From WLMZ01 sp043747765 (lineage in GTDB: Bacteria; Actinomycetota; Acidimicrobiia; Acidimicrobiales; Ilumatobacteraceae), in assembly GCA_043747765.1 (NCBI GenBank), contig JAYTOM010000357.1:1-13381 (forward strand): DNA of 13,381 nucleotides, given 5' to 3'. Position 1 is the first letter of the stretch. Every line of letters begins with the position of its first letter. Positions 5,455-12,651 of the stretch are shown piece after piece. The notes below the pieces were generated by a model that saw only the letters and a list, made by a program, of their open reading frames with translations, had not been told where the DNA came from and did no database searches. The position numbers and the translations under genes are program-made.

Positions 5455-8400
5455 CGCGCATCGGTCGTTTCTCGCGCGGCATCGCAGCACTCGTCACACT
5501 CTTGGCGCTGCTCGGCGGAGTGCCGGTCGCGTTGACGACGTTCGTCGGTCGACCGTGGCCTCGTCCATTGCCCACCCTCGACACTGTCTGGCGATCGATC
5601 AGGGCCGGAGACCTCAGTGACACCACGGTCATCAAGGTCTTGGCCGTCGTGGTCTGGATTGCTTGGGTGCGCCTCGCTTGCAGCGTCCTCGTCGAGCTCG
5701 CCGCACGGGTGAGTGGGCGCCAGGCGCCTCGACTCGCTGGTCTTGGGTCCAGCCAACGGTGGGCGGCAGCCTTGGTCGCCGCTGTCGTCGTGCTGGTCGG
5801 TGTCGGGCCGCGCGGTGCATTTGCCTCGTCGACGTCGCCGGTTCCTCGGCCGATCCCTGCAGGCCTCCTCAACGATCAGGCGACCCGTTTGCTCCAGATG
5901 TCAGCGCAGCAGCCACGGCTGATCGAGCAATTGTCATCGCACGAAATCGGTCGTGCCGGAGCCCTCGAGCGCGGCGACGAACAGCCGACTCGAACCCACG
6001 TCGTGCAGCGTTATGAATCGTTCTGGTCGATCGCCGAGGAAACGCTTGGCGACGGTTCGCGATGGCGGGACATCGTCGCACTCAACAACGGTCGGGAGGT
6101 TGCAACCGGCATCGTGTTCGACGGGACGGCGCATCGACTACTCCCCGGCTGGACGCTTCTCGTTCCAGTCGATGGGGTGGTCACGACCGCGCGGCCACCG
6201 GCAGACGCCGGACCTCCTCCGACGAGCGATCTGCCGATAGACGTGCCGGCGGGTGTCCGCATTGTCGTCGTCGACGCCGGAGACACGCTCAGCGGGATCG
6301 CCGCGGAGCAGCTCGGGTCGTCGGCGCGATGGCCCGAATTGTGGGATGCGAATCACGGCCGGGAGTTCGCGGGACGTGTCTTCGACGATCCGAACCTGAT
6401 CCTGACGGGATGGCAGTTGATCGTTCCGGACGTGTTTTCGCCGCCGCCAGTCGAGACTCCGCCGGCGGCACTGTCACCAGATTCCGAGTCGACTGCGACA
6501 TCCCCGACATCTCCGACACTCCCGTCCCCTGGTCCGGCGGTGGTCGTGCCAGATGTGGTCGTGCCAGATGTGGTCGTGCCGACGGCGGTGGTCGTGCCTT
6601 CGGTCGTGGTCGCCGAACGTGCTCCACGCCAAGCTTCGGGCAGTCTGTCCGCCGAAGCGACGGTGAAGGCGCCGCCGACCTCGCCTCCGCTTGCTGTCGT
6701 GACGGTGGACGATGCCCGCACGTCGACGACATCGCTCGGCGGCCTGGGAGCCGCCGTATTGCTTGCCAGTGGCGTGATCGGTGCGGTCGGTGTTCGGCGC
6801 CGACGCCAGCTGCGCAGCGCGACGATCAATGCTCGACTGGCGGAGCCATCGAACGATTCGGTTGCGACCGAGCAGGCCCTGCGTCGTCTCGGTGGCGGCG
6901 ACAGGGTCGCCAGGCTGGACATCGCACTGCGTGCTGCTGCGCACGAACTCGTCGAACTCGGGTCTCGGTCGCCGACGACGCCGACGCCGACGACGACGCC
7001 GACGCCGACGCAGACGACGACGCGAACGCAGACGACGACGCGGACGCAGACGACGACGCGGACGCAGACGACGACGCGGACGCAGACGCCGACGCCTGTG
7101 GTTCTCGGTGCCATCATGTCGTCCGGCGGACGACTCGACCTGCTGCTCAGCACGATGGCGAGCGCACCACCAGCGCCATGGCAAGCCATTGGTGACCACT
7201 GTTGGCGCCTGCCGGCCGGGATCGATCTGGCCGAGATCGCCGATGCCGCTCGGCAGTCAGGTCAGCCATGTCCGGCGATGGCCCATCTCGGCCTGACTCC
7301 GAGCGATCTGGGCGAGATGGCCGAGTTGTTCATCGACCTCGAAGCGATCGGCCTCCTCACGGTCGACGGCTCGCCCGAGGACTCAGCCGTGATCCTGCGT
7401 GCAATAGCCGCTGGAGTCTCCGTCTCACCGATGTCGGAGACCGCCCACATCATCGTCACCGGCCTCGAGATGGTCGACCTCGGTCATCCGTCCGCCACGA
7501 CCGCTGATTCGCTCGACGCAGCGCTCGACCTCGCCGCCAGCGCCGTTGGGGCAACGGCTGCGATGACTGCAGGAGGCCTCTCCACGTTCGTGCTTCGCGC
7601 TCGCCACCGGAGCGGCGAGGCCTGGGAGCCGGCCATCGTGTTCGCGTCCGAATCGAATTCGGACGCAGCCGGAGCGGTCAGTGACAGTGACCTCCTCGAT
7701 CTGACCACGGATGGCGGACGCGGTCTGGCAGTGGTGATGGACCGGGTGGTGGCCGGAGCGGTGTGGTCGATCCGGTCCACGGACAGCGGCTGGCGCGTGC
7801 TTCCACTCGGTCTGGAACTCACTCCGATCGGCCTCACGATCGCCGATGTCGGCCGGATCGAGACGTTGCTACTCGAATCCGACCGCCCGTTGTTCGAGTT
7901 GCTCTCGATCGTTTCGGCGGTGTCAACGAACGTGCCGGAAGCACATTCAGGCGTGATCGCACCTGACCTGGAGTGGACACTGATGGTGCGGATACTCGGG
8001 CCGGTCGCTGTCGTGTCGGCCGATGGAACGACGGCGGAATTCGAGCGTTCGAAAGCGCTCGAACTGGTTGCGTGGCTGAGCCAGCATCGGGACCGGTCGA
8101 CCCGCACCGGCGCCCGGACTGCTCTCTGGGAGACCAATGTGCGCGACGCGACATTCGCGAATGTCGTCAGCGATGCACGACGCAATCTCGCTCGCTTGAC
8201 AGTGCCCGCCGACGGCGAGGAGTGGATCGGGCGAACCCTGACGGAACACTTACCGCTCCATCGGCGCGTCGTGACCGATGCCGATGTCCTCCGCGACCGT
8301 CTCGATGCGACCAGCGGGCTGCGCAGCGAAGCGGCGATCCTGGTGCTTCGTCCGGCGCTCGAATTGATCCGCGACGTTCCGTTCTCGGGTACGTCGTATC

Positions 8401-8720
8401 TCTGGCCGGACACCGAAGGCATCACCTCCCGATTGACGCTGTTGACGACGTCGGCAGCGGCTGTCCTGGCTGGCCACTATTTGTCACTGGGCGACACTGA
8501 TGGTGTGTTCTGGGCGACCGGTCAGGGATTGAAGGTGCTCCCGGGACACGAGGAATTGATCTCGTTGCGGATGCGGGCCCACGGCCGACAGGGCGACCTG
8601 GCCGGCGTGCGCCACGAATGGGACAGCTACGAGCGGGTGCTCAACGGCGAAGCATGGAGTGACGGCGAACCATCACCGAAGCTGGTCGCGCTGCGTCGCG
8701 AGCTGCTCAGTCTGCGGTGA
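5451..8720 (+). CDS. Membrane-anchored LysM / SARP-like BTAD protein of the Tad locus
   Basis: A 1089-residue multidomain protein. Hydrophobic segments lie at about 10-32, 61-82 and 104-120. Two LysM-like modules follow, at about 182-238 (YESFWSIAEETLGDGSRW ... LLPGWTLLVP) and 270-326 (GDTLSGIAAEQLG ... LTGWQLIVP); LysM binds peptidoglycan glycans. Then come a Pro/Val repeat linker (about 361-388), a fourth membrane segment (428-448) ending in RRRRQ, a Thr-rich repeat (508-549) and a region around 625-671 patterned like an FtsK/EccC P-loop without its Lys. The C terminus has a SARP-like winged helix (about 844-935, starting MVRILGPV) and a BTAD-type helical repeat (943-1089). With four membrane passes, the LysM part would lie outside and the BTAD part inside. 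It is coupled to the TadG-like gene by ATGA and ends the operon. The domains are recognised by pattern; the role (wall anchor, sensor or scaffold) is unknown. Confidence 0.85.
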   Translation: MTRIGRFSRGIAALVTLLALLGGVPVALTTFVGRPWPRPLPTLDTVWRSIRAGDLSDTTVIKVLAVVVWIAWVRLACSVLVELAARVSGRQAPRLAGLGSSQRWAAALVAAVVVLVGVGPRGAFASSTSPVPRPIPAGLLNDQATRLLQMSAQQPRLIEQLSSHEIGRAGALERGDEQPTRTHVVQRYESFWSIAEETLGDGSRWRDIVALNNGREVATGIVFDGTAHRLLPGWTLLVPVDGVVTTARPPADAGPPPTSDLPIDVPAGVRIVVVDAGDTLSGIAAEQLGSSARWPELWDANHGREFAGRVFDDPNLILTGWQLIVPDVFSPPPVETPPAALSPDSESTATSPTSPTLPSPGPAVVVPDVVVPDVVVPTAVVVPSVVVAERAPRQASGSLSAEATVKAPPTSPPLAVVTVDDARTSTTSLGGLGAAVLLASGVIGAVGVRRRRQLRSATINARLAEPSNDSVATEQALRRLGGGDRVARLDIALRAAAHELVELGSRSPTTPTPTTTPTPTQTTTRTQTTTRTQTTTRTQTTTRTQTPTPVVLGAIMSSGGRLDLLLSTMASAPPAPWQAIGDHCWRLPAGIDLAEIADAARQSGQPCPAMAHLGLTPSDLGEMAELFIDLEAIGLLTVDGSPEDSAVILRAIAAGVSVSPMSETAHIIVTGLEMVDLGHPSATTADSLDAALDLAASAVGATAAMTAGGLSTFVLRARHRSGEAWEPAIVFASESNSDAAGAVSDSDLLDLTTDGGRGLAVVMDRVVAGAVWSIRSTDSGWRVLPLGLELTPIGLTIADVGRIETLLLESDRPLFELLSIVSAVSTNVPEAHSGVIAPDLEWTLMVRILGPVAVVSADGTTAEFERSKALELVAWLSQHRDRSTRTGARTALWETNVRDATFANVVSDARRNLARLTVPADGEEWIGRTLTEHLPLHRRVVTDADVLRDRLDATSGLRSEAAILVLRPALELIRDVPFSGTSYLWPDTEGITSRLTLLTTSAAAVLAGHYLSLGDTDGVFWATGQGLKVLPGHEELISLRMRAHGRQGDLAGVRHEWDSYERVLNGEAWSDGEPSPKLVALRRELLSLR
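6541..6585 (+). repeat. 15-bp tandem repeat coding VVVPD
   Basis: Two exact copies of TGGTCGTGCCAGATG (6541-6555 and 6556-6570) and a third diverged copy (6571-6585) lie inside the LysM-BTAD gene. They code a VVVPD/VVVPT string in the linker between LysM 2 and the fourth membrane segment. The unit is a multiple of three, so copy-number change would keep the frame. Confidence 0.85.
6971..7097 (+). repeat. ACG-rich minisatellite with 18-bp units coding TQTTTR
   Basis: A low-complexity stretch of ACG/CCG triplets with a clear 18-bp tandem core. The unit CAGACGACGACGCGGACG is present at 7029-7046, 7047-7064 and 7065-7082, preceded by a copy with one changed base (7011-7028) and followed by a partial copy. 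In frame it codes (TQTTTR)4 flanked by TPTPTT and TQTPTP, i.e. a flexible Thr/Pro linker just after the fourth membrane segment. Array expansion or loss would be in frame, so the copy number may vary between strains. Confidence 0.92.
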
Positions 8721-8760
8721 TTCGCAAGCTGTCGACGATCGTCTGCGAAGCGCGGCAGAC
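8721..8760. terminator. Inverted repeats between converging operons, possible bidirectional terminator
   Basis: The 52-bp gap between the LysM-BTAD stop and the disA stop holds overlapping dyads: TTCGCA (8721-8726) with TGCGAA (8744-8749), enclosing the perfect palindrome GACGATCGTC (8734-8743); and GTCTGC (8741-8746) with GCAGAC (8755-8760) around an 8-base loop. The two structures share bases and would be alternatives. There is no T-tract, so this is not a classical intrinsic terminator. The position at a convergent junction is the main support. Confidence 0.4.
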
Positions 8761-8772
8761 AGATCTGGACGG

Positions 8773-9840
8773 TCAGTTGTACTGATCCATGATCGTTGCT
8801 TCCACCACTCGGGCGAGGGTGTCTTTGATCGCCTGAGCCTGCACCGTCGTCACGTTGGGTACGACGAGCAGATCGCTGACCGTCGCCCGTTGCAGCTTGG
8901 TCAACTCGCCGAAGTAGTTGGTGATTGCTCGGGCGGTCTCCTCGCTGAGCCGAGGTACACGGGCCAGGAGGCGAAGGCCGCGCGGCGACATCGACTGGTC
9001 GAGCTCTTCAGGTGCGCCACAGGGCGAAAGGGCGACTGCACACTTGCGCAGGTCGAGCACGCTCTCGTCGTCCAACTTGGCCATCAGGTAATGCGTGTCG
9101 TCGGCCGAACAGCCGCCGGGCAGGTAGTCGTCGATGACCAGTTCGATCTCGTCGTCGATTTCGCCGTACAGTTCGTCGAGCTGCATTCGCAGCAGGCGGG
9201 CATCGGTGCCGAGCTCGACGATCATCGTCTCGATCTCACGGGCGATGCGGTGCACCATCTCGCCGCGCTGAACAACCGCGGCGACGTCGCGCAGGGTGAC
9301 CACATCTTCCACTTCGACCGCGGTCAGGTTGGCCATCGCATCGTCGAGGCGAACCTTGTAGCGCTCGAGCGTCTGCAACGCCTGATTGGCCCGGTCGAGC
9401 AGCAGGCTGACCGCCTGCAGCTGATGCTTCTGATCGCCGACATAGAGATTGATGACGCTCATCTCTTCGCTGACGCTGATCACTGGGGCATCGATGCTGC
9501 GCGCGACGCGCTCGGCCGTTCGGTGCCTGGTGCCGGTCTCGGAGGTCTGCACAGAACGATCCGGCAGCAGATGGACATTGGCCCGGGCGATGCGGCTGAT
9601 GTCGCTGCTGATGATGATTGCGCCGTCCATCTTGGCCAGCTCGCTCAACTTCTGAGGTGAGAACGGAGCGTCGAGGAGAAACCCGCCCGAGCAGATGGCC
9701 AGCACGGCCGGATCGTCGGACAGCACCAAGAGCGCACCCATCTTGGCCCGCACGATGCGTTCCAGACCATCCCGCAGGGGAGCGCCGGGGGCGACCTGCG
9801 CGAGGGCGGTGAGCAGGTCATCCGCTTCGCGTAGCACCAT
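8773..9840 (-). CDS. disA: DNA integrity scanning protein DisA, di-adenylate cyclase
   Basis: DisA condenses two ATP into c-di-AMP and scans DNA for branched structures. With the start used here it has 355 residues, the normal family length. The DAC domain (about 1-140) shows the catalytic motifs MDGAIIIS (Asp-Gly-Ala at 72-74) and GTRHRTAER (from residue 103). A helical spine (about 145-280) follows, then a helix-hairpin-helix DNA-binding domain at the C terminus (SPRGLRLLARVPRLSEE and VPNVTTVQAQAI). Two ATGs are available, at 9846 and 9840. GGGAG directly abuts the first but lies 6 bases before the second, so I choose 9840; the alternative adds Met-Ser. It follows radA with a 10-bp gap, so the two are probably cotranscribed. 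In mycobacteria RadA is reported to bind DisA and restrain its cyclase activity (family knowledge). Confidence 0.97.
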   Translation of the reverse strand: MVLREADDLLTALAQVAPGAPLRDGLERIVRAKMGALLVLSDDPAVLAICSGGFLLDAPFSPQKLSELAKMDGAIIISSDISRIARANVHLLPDRSVQTSETGTRHRTAERVARSIDAPVISVSEEMSVINLYVGDQKHQLQAVSLLLDRANQALQTLERYKVRLDDAMANLTAVEVEDVVTLRDVAAVVQRGEMVHRIAREIETMIVELGTDARLLRMQLDELYGEIDDEIELVIDDYLPGGCSADDTHYLMAKLDDESVLDLRKCAVALSPCGAPEELDQSMSPRGLRLLARVPRLSEETARAITNYFGELTKLQRATVSDLLVVPNVTTVQAQAIKDTLARVVEATIMDQYN

Positions 9841-9850
9841 CGACATCTCC

Positions 9851-11242
9851 CTATGTTACGGCATGCAGTCCGGTCGGGAGTTCGCCGATCAGACCGGCGG
9901 CGCGTAACGCTTCGGGCAGTGTCGAGACCCGGGTCACGTTGATCGTGTATTCCCCCGGTGGTGCCGACGCCGGCACGATGGCGCGCGTGAAGCCGAGTCG
10001 TGCCGCTTCGTTGAGCCGCCGTTGCGTCTGCGACACCTGGCGCAGCTCACCGGCGAGACCGACCTCGCCGCACGTCACCAGGTCGGCTGCCAGCGGCCGG
10101 TTCATCATCGCCGAGACGATGGCTAGACACAGGGCGAGGTCCACACCGGGTTCGGTCAGCTTCACGCCACCGACGACCGATGCGTAGACCTCGTGCTGGG
10201 CGACGGGCACGCGGGCCCGCCGCTCGATCACGGCCAGCAGCATCGCCAGCCGGTTCGCATCGATGCCCTGCACCGATCGGCGCGGTGGCCCACCACCGTT
10301 CGAGGGATTGGTCAGCGCCTGGACCTCGACCAGGAGCGGGCGGTGACCTTCGATGGTCGGCACCACGGCCGAGCCGGGGACACCGGTGCGGCGGTCGGCC
10401 AGGAACAATTGGCTCGGGTCGGGGACCGGGATCAGCCCGGCTTCGACCATCTCGAACAGACCGAGTTCGTCGGTCGGCCCAAAGCGATGCTTCGAGGCAC
10501 GCAGCAGACGCAGCGCATGATGGCGCTCGCCCTCGAACGACAGGACCGTGTCGACGAGGTGCTCGAGCACGCGAGGGCCGGCCAACCCGCCATCTTTGGT
10601 GACGTGACCGACGAGGACCATGGTGATGCCACGACGTTTGGCTTCCTGCACGAGCCGATAGGCACAGCCGCGGACCTGCACCACCGAACCCGGTGACGAG
10701 GCGAGGTCCGGGTCGGCTACGGTCTGGATGCTGTCGATGATGACGATCTGAGGCTGCAACTCGTCGATGGTGGCGAGGATGTTCGGCACCGAGGTCTCGG
10801 CCAGGAGCCACAGGTCCGGTCGCACAGCATCGAGACGCTCGGCGCGCAAGCGCACCTGCTGAGCGCTCTCCTCGGCCGACACGTAGAGCGTGCGGCCGAT
10901 CCAGCCAGCCAGCAGTTGCAGGAGCAGCGTGCTCTTGCCGATTCCCGGTTCGCCGCCGAGCAGGGTGACGGAACCGGAAACGAACCCCCCACCGAGCACT
11001 CGGTCCAACTCGCTGATGCCGGTGAAGCGCGGTCGGGCGGTGCTGGCGTCGACCTCGCCGATCGGTTTGGCGATTCCCGCAGGAAACAGCGCCATACCGG
11101 CGGCGAGCGTGGTGGTCTCGCTCGGGCCCTCGAACTCCTCGATCAGGCTGTTCCACGCACCGCAGGCAGGACACCGACCGGCCCACTTGGGATGGCTGGC
11201 CCCACACTCGGTACAGCGATGGACGAGACGGATCTTTGCCAT
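9851..11242 (-). CDS. radA: DNA repair protein RadA/Sms
   Basis: A RecA-like ATPase that promotes branch migration in recombination and repair. The 463 residues hold an N-terminal C4 zinc finger (Cys10, Cys13, Cys24, Cys27, in CTECGASHPKWAGRCPAC), Walker A GGEPGIGKST (96-105), Walker B QIVIIDS (about 165-171), the RadA-specific motif as KHRFG (251-255; consensus KNRFG) and a C-terminal Lon-protease-like domain (about 330-455, GVKLTEPGVDLALCLAIVSA ... GEVGLAGELRQV). The ATG at 11242 starts MAKIRLVHRC, the standard RadA N terminus. The gene precedes disA on the same strand and lies 62 bp downstream of the lipoprotein gene. It looks intact and functional; only the Asn-to-His change in the KNRFG motif is unusual. 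Confidence 0.97.
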   Translation of the reverse strand: MAKIRLVHRCTECGASHPKWAGRCPACGAWNSLIEEFEGPSETTTLAAGMALFPAGIAKPIGEVDASTARPRFTGISELDRVLGGGFVSGSVTLLGGEPGIGKSTLLLQLLAGWIGRTLYVSAEESAQQVRLRAERLDAVRPDLWLLAETSVPNILATIDELQPQIVIIDSIQTVADPDLASSPGSVVQVRGCAYRLVQEAKRRGITMVLVGHVTKDGGLAGPRVLEHLVDTVLSFEGERHHALRLLRASKHRFGPTDELGLFEMVEAGLIPVPDPSQLFLADRRTGVPGSAVVPTIEGHRPLLVEVQALTNPSNGGGPPRRSVQGIDANRLAMLLAVIERRARVPVAQHEVYASVVGGVKLTEPGVDLALCLAIVSAMMNRPLAADLVTCGEVGLAGELRQVSQTQRRLNEAARLGFTRAIVPASAPPGEYTINVTRVSTLPEALRAAGLIGELPTGLHAVT

Positions 11243-11274
11243 GCCGACAACCTACGCGAGGGGTGTCGGACCGT

Positions 11275-11296
11275 TCCGGCGATGATCGTCCGGCGA
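11275..11296. repeat. Direct repeat / imperfect palindrome upstream of radA
   Basis: TCCGGCGA occurs at 11275-11282 and again at 11289-11296. The interval also forms a near-palindrome (CCGG-CGAT-G-ATCG-T-CCGG, 11276-11293). It lies 34-51 bp upstream of the radA start and just after the lipoprotein stop, in the only non-coding gap between them. It could be an operator or simply GC-rich chance; as RNA the loop would be too tight for a good terminator, and no T-tract follows. Confidence 0.3.
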
Positions 11297-11304
11297 CCTG
11301 ATTG

Positions 11305-12102
11305 TCAGCGTAGGGCGTGCATCTGTCGCCGTCGCCGGCGGGCGATGATCACGAAGCCGATGAAGATCACCGACGCGCCGATCCACACGGCGAACAGGAT
11401 CTTTGCACCTCGTGCGAGCGGACTGGCCCAGATGTTCTTCGAGGTGTGTTGCGTGGCCGTGGTCGACACGTCGACGATGGTGCCGTCGAGCGGCACGATC
11501 CATGCCAGACCCTTCGGTGAACTCGCTGATCCCGCCTTTGCGGTCGATGTCTTGACGGTGCCCGGCAGCTTGGCCTGGAACGTGATCGTGACAGCCTGGG
11601 CCGGGGTCACATTCGACGCCGCAGCCTGTGCAGCGTACGGCGTCGCGCCGAGTGCGGCGAACAGCTGTGCATCGCTGAAGGCATCCAGTCCACCGTCGAC
11701 CTGCAGCGTGCCGCCGAGCGTGAACGTCGTCGTGTCACCCTTTTTGGTTCGACCGAGCGTGATCGATTTCAGCGGGCCGCTCGGTCCGTTCAGATCGGCG
11801 AGGATGGCCATTGCCTGGGCTGGAGTCTGGAACGGGTGGACGAAAATGATCTGCAGGCCGCCGCTCGGTGTGGGCGCCGGGCCCTGCACCGACCAGCCTG
11901 CGCCGCGCAGGTCGTCGAGGCGGAGGTTCTTGGCCAGGTCTGTCGTCTGCTTCACCACGTCGGCGTCGGCGGTTGCCGTCACGGTGATCGTGCCGGTGCC
12001 ATCGGTCTTCATCAGCACGTCGATGCTGACATCGACATTGCATGCAGCGCAGACAAGGGCGAGCGCGAGCACGGCGAACACGGTCCGGAGGCAGCGACGC
12101 AT
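11305..12102 (-). CDS. LppM/DUF3153-like lipoprotein with C-terminal membrane segment
   Basis: A 265-residue envelope protein. The N terminus (MRRCLRTVFAVLALALVCAAC) is a lipoprotein signal peptide with probable lipidation at Cys21; the -3 residue is Cys18, an atypical lipobox position. The mature part begins NVDVSIDVLMKTDGTGTITV and is beta-rich, with DLRGAGWSVQGP and a G-rich strand, a pattern reminding me of the LppM/DUF3153 lipoproteins of actinobacteria. One hydrophobic segment (about 235-253) ends in RRRRRQ, giving a second anchor with the tail inside. The ATG is 12 bases after the sigma-factor stop on the same strand, so it probably sits in the sigma operon and may belong to its envelope response. 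The family assignment is tentative; the lipoprotein call is firmer. Confidence 0.75.
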   Translation of the reverse strand: MRRCLRTVFAVLALALVCAACNVDVSIDVLMKTDGTGTITVTATADADVVKQTTDLAKNLRLDDLRGAGWSVQGPAPTPSGGLQIIFVHPFQTPAQAMAILADLNGPSGPLKSITLGRTKKGDTTTFTLGGTLQVDGGLDAFSDAQLFAALGATPYAAQAAASNVTPAQAVTITFQAKLPGTVKTSTAKAGSASSPKGLAWIVPLDGTIVDVSTTATQHTSKNIWASPLARGAKILFAVWIGASVIFIGFVIIARRRRRQMHALR

Positions 12103-12114
12103 CGAGTAGGTCTA

Positions 12115-12651
12115 CTACAGCGCTTCGGCCTCGCGCACCGCAGCGATCAGATCGGTTCGAGCTCGCGCGACACGTGAGCGGATCGTTCCGATCGGGCACT
12201 CGCACGCCTCGGCCGCTTCTTGGTAACTGAGTCCGAGGATCTGCGTCATCACGAAAGCTGCCTTGCGGTCGGGATCGAGCGCATCGAGGAGACCGGTGAG
12301 ATCGAGTGAGCTCGGCGGGTTGGCGGTCAGCGGTCGCTCTCGGCGCAGACGTGTGGCCAGGCGGCTCCGGCGTTGGTTCTTGCGAACCTGGTCCGCGCAG
12401 ACATGGCGAGCGATCGAGAGCAGCCACGAGACGACTGGAGCGTCCCCGCGGTACTGGCCGAGGTTACGAGCCGCCCGGATGTACACCTCTTGGGTCAGAT
12501 CGTCGGCCTCCTGGCGACTGGAGAGGTTCGAGCAGAACCGCCAGATCACTCCTTGCGTGGCACGCACCAGATGGCCGAGCGCGACATCGTCACCGTGTTG
12601 AGCCGCTCGGGCATACGACAACAACGCATCATTGTCCGGGTGGAAGCTCAC
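12115..12651 (-). CDS. ECF RNA polymerase sigma factor, SigC-like
   Basis: A 178-residue ECF sigma-70 factor. Region 2 (about 10-90) contains WRFCSNLSSRQEADDLTQEV and SWLLSIARHVCADQVRK, which bind the -10 element and core polymerase. Region 4 (about 120-170) holds the helix-turn-helix LSYQEAAEACECPIGTIRSR, which reads the -35. From memory, ATQxxxWRF, ADDLTQE and TQxLGLSYxxAA resemble mycobacterial SigC closely. The frame is open to 12831, but that would overlap the divergent anti-sigma gene. GTG 12651 gives a normal ECF N terminus (MSFHPDNDALL). No Shine-Dalgarno is evident before this GTG, so translation may be leaderless or the start may differ. A lipoprotein gene follows after 12 bp. Activity is presumably held by the divergently encoded zinc-motif anti-sigma factor. 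Confidence 0.92.
   Translation of the reverse strand: MSFHPDNDALLSYARAAQHGDDVALGHLVRATQGVIWRFCSNLSSRQEADDLTQEVYIRAARNLGQYRGDAPVVSWLLSIARHVCADQVRKNQRRSRLATRLRRERPLTANPPSSLDLTGLLDALDPDRKAAFVMTQILGLSYQEAAEACECPIGTIRSRVARARTDLIAAVREAEAL

Noticed and set aside
6971..7097. CRISPR-like array
   Set aside because: The units are contiguous 18-mers without unique spacers and in frame with the gene; this is a coding minisatellite.
6062..7296. Long open frames on both strands across the repeat region, coding strings of Asp/Ala, Arg or Val/Arg
   Set aside because: They are by-products of the ACG-rich array and high GC. The + frame from 5451 to 8720 has recognisable domains on both sides of the array.
36..8743. 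The same 13-mer GTCGACGATCGTC at 36-48 and 8731-8743, near both ends of the Tad block, as possible att sites
   Set aside because: One copy is inside coding sequence, the word is built from codons common in this genome, and no integrase or other mobility gene is present.
11243..11310. Damage-inducible promoter (LexA box or RecA-NDp/ClpR motif) before radA
   Set aside because: TTGTCAGCG near 11302 loosely resembles the ClpR motif but lies on the wrong strand for radA, and no GAAC-N4-GTTC box is present.
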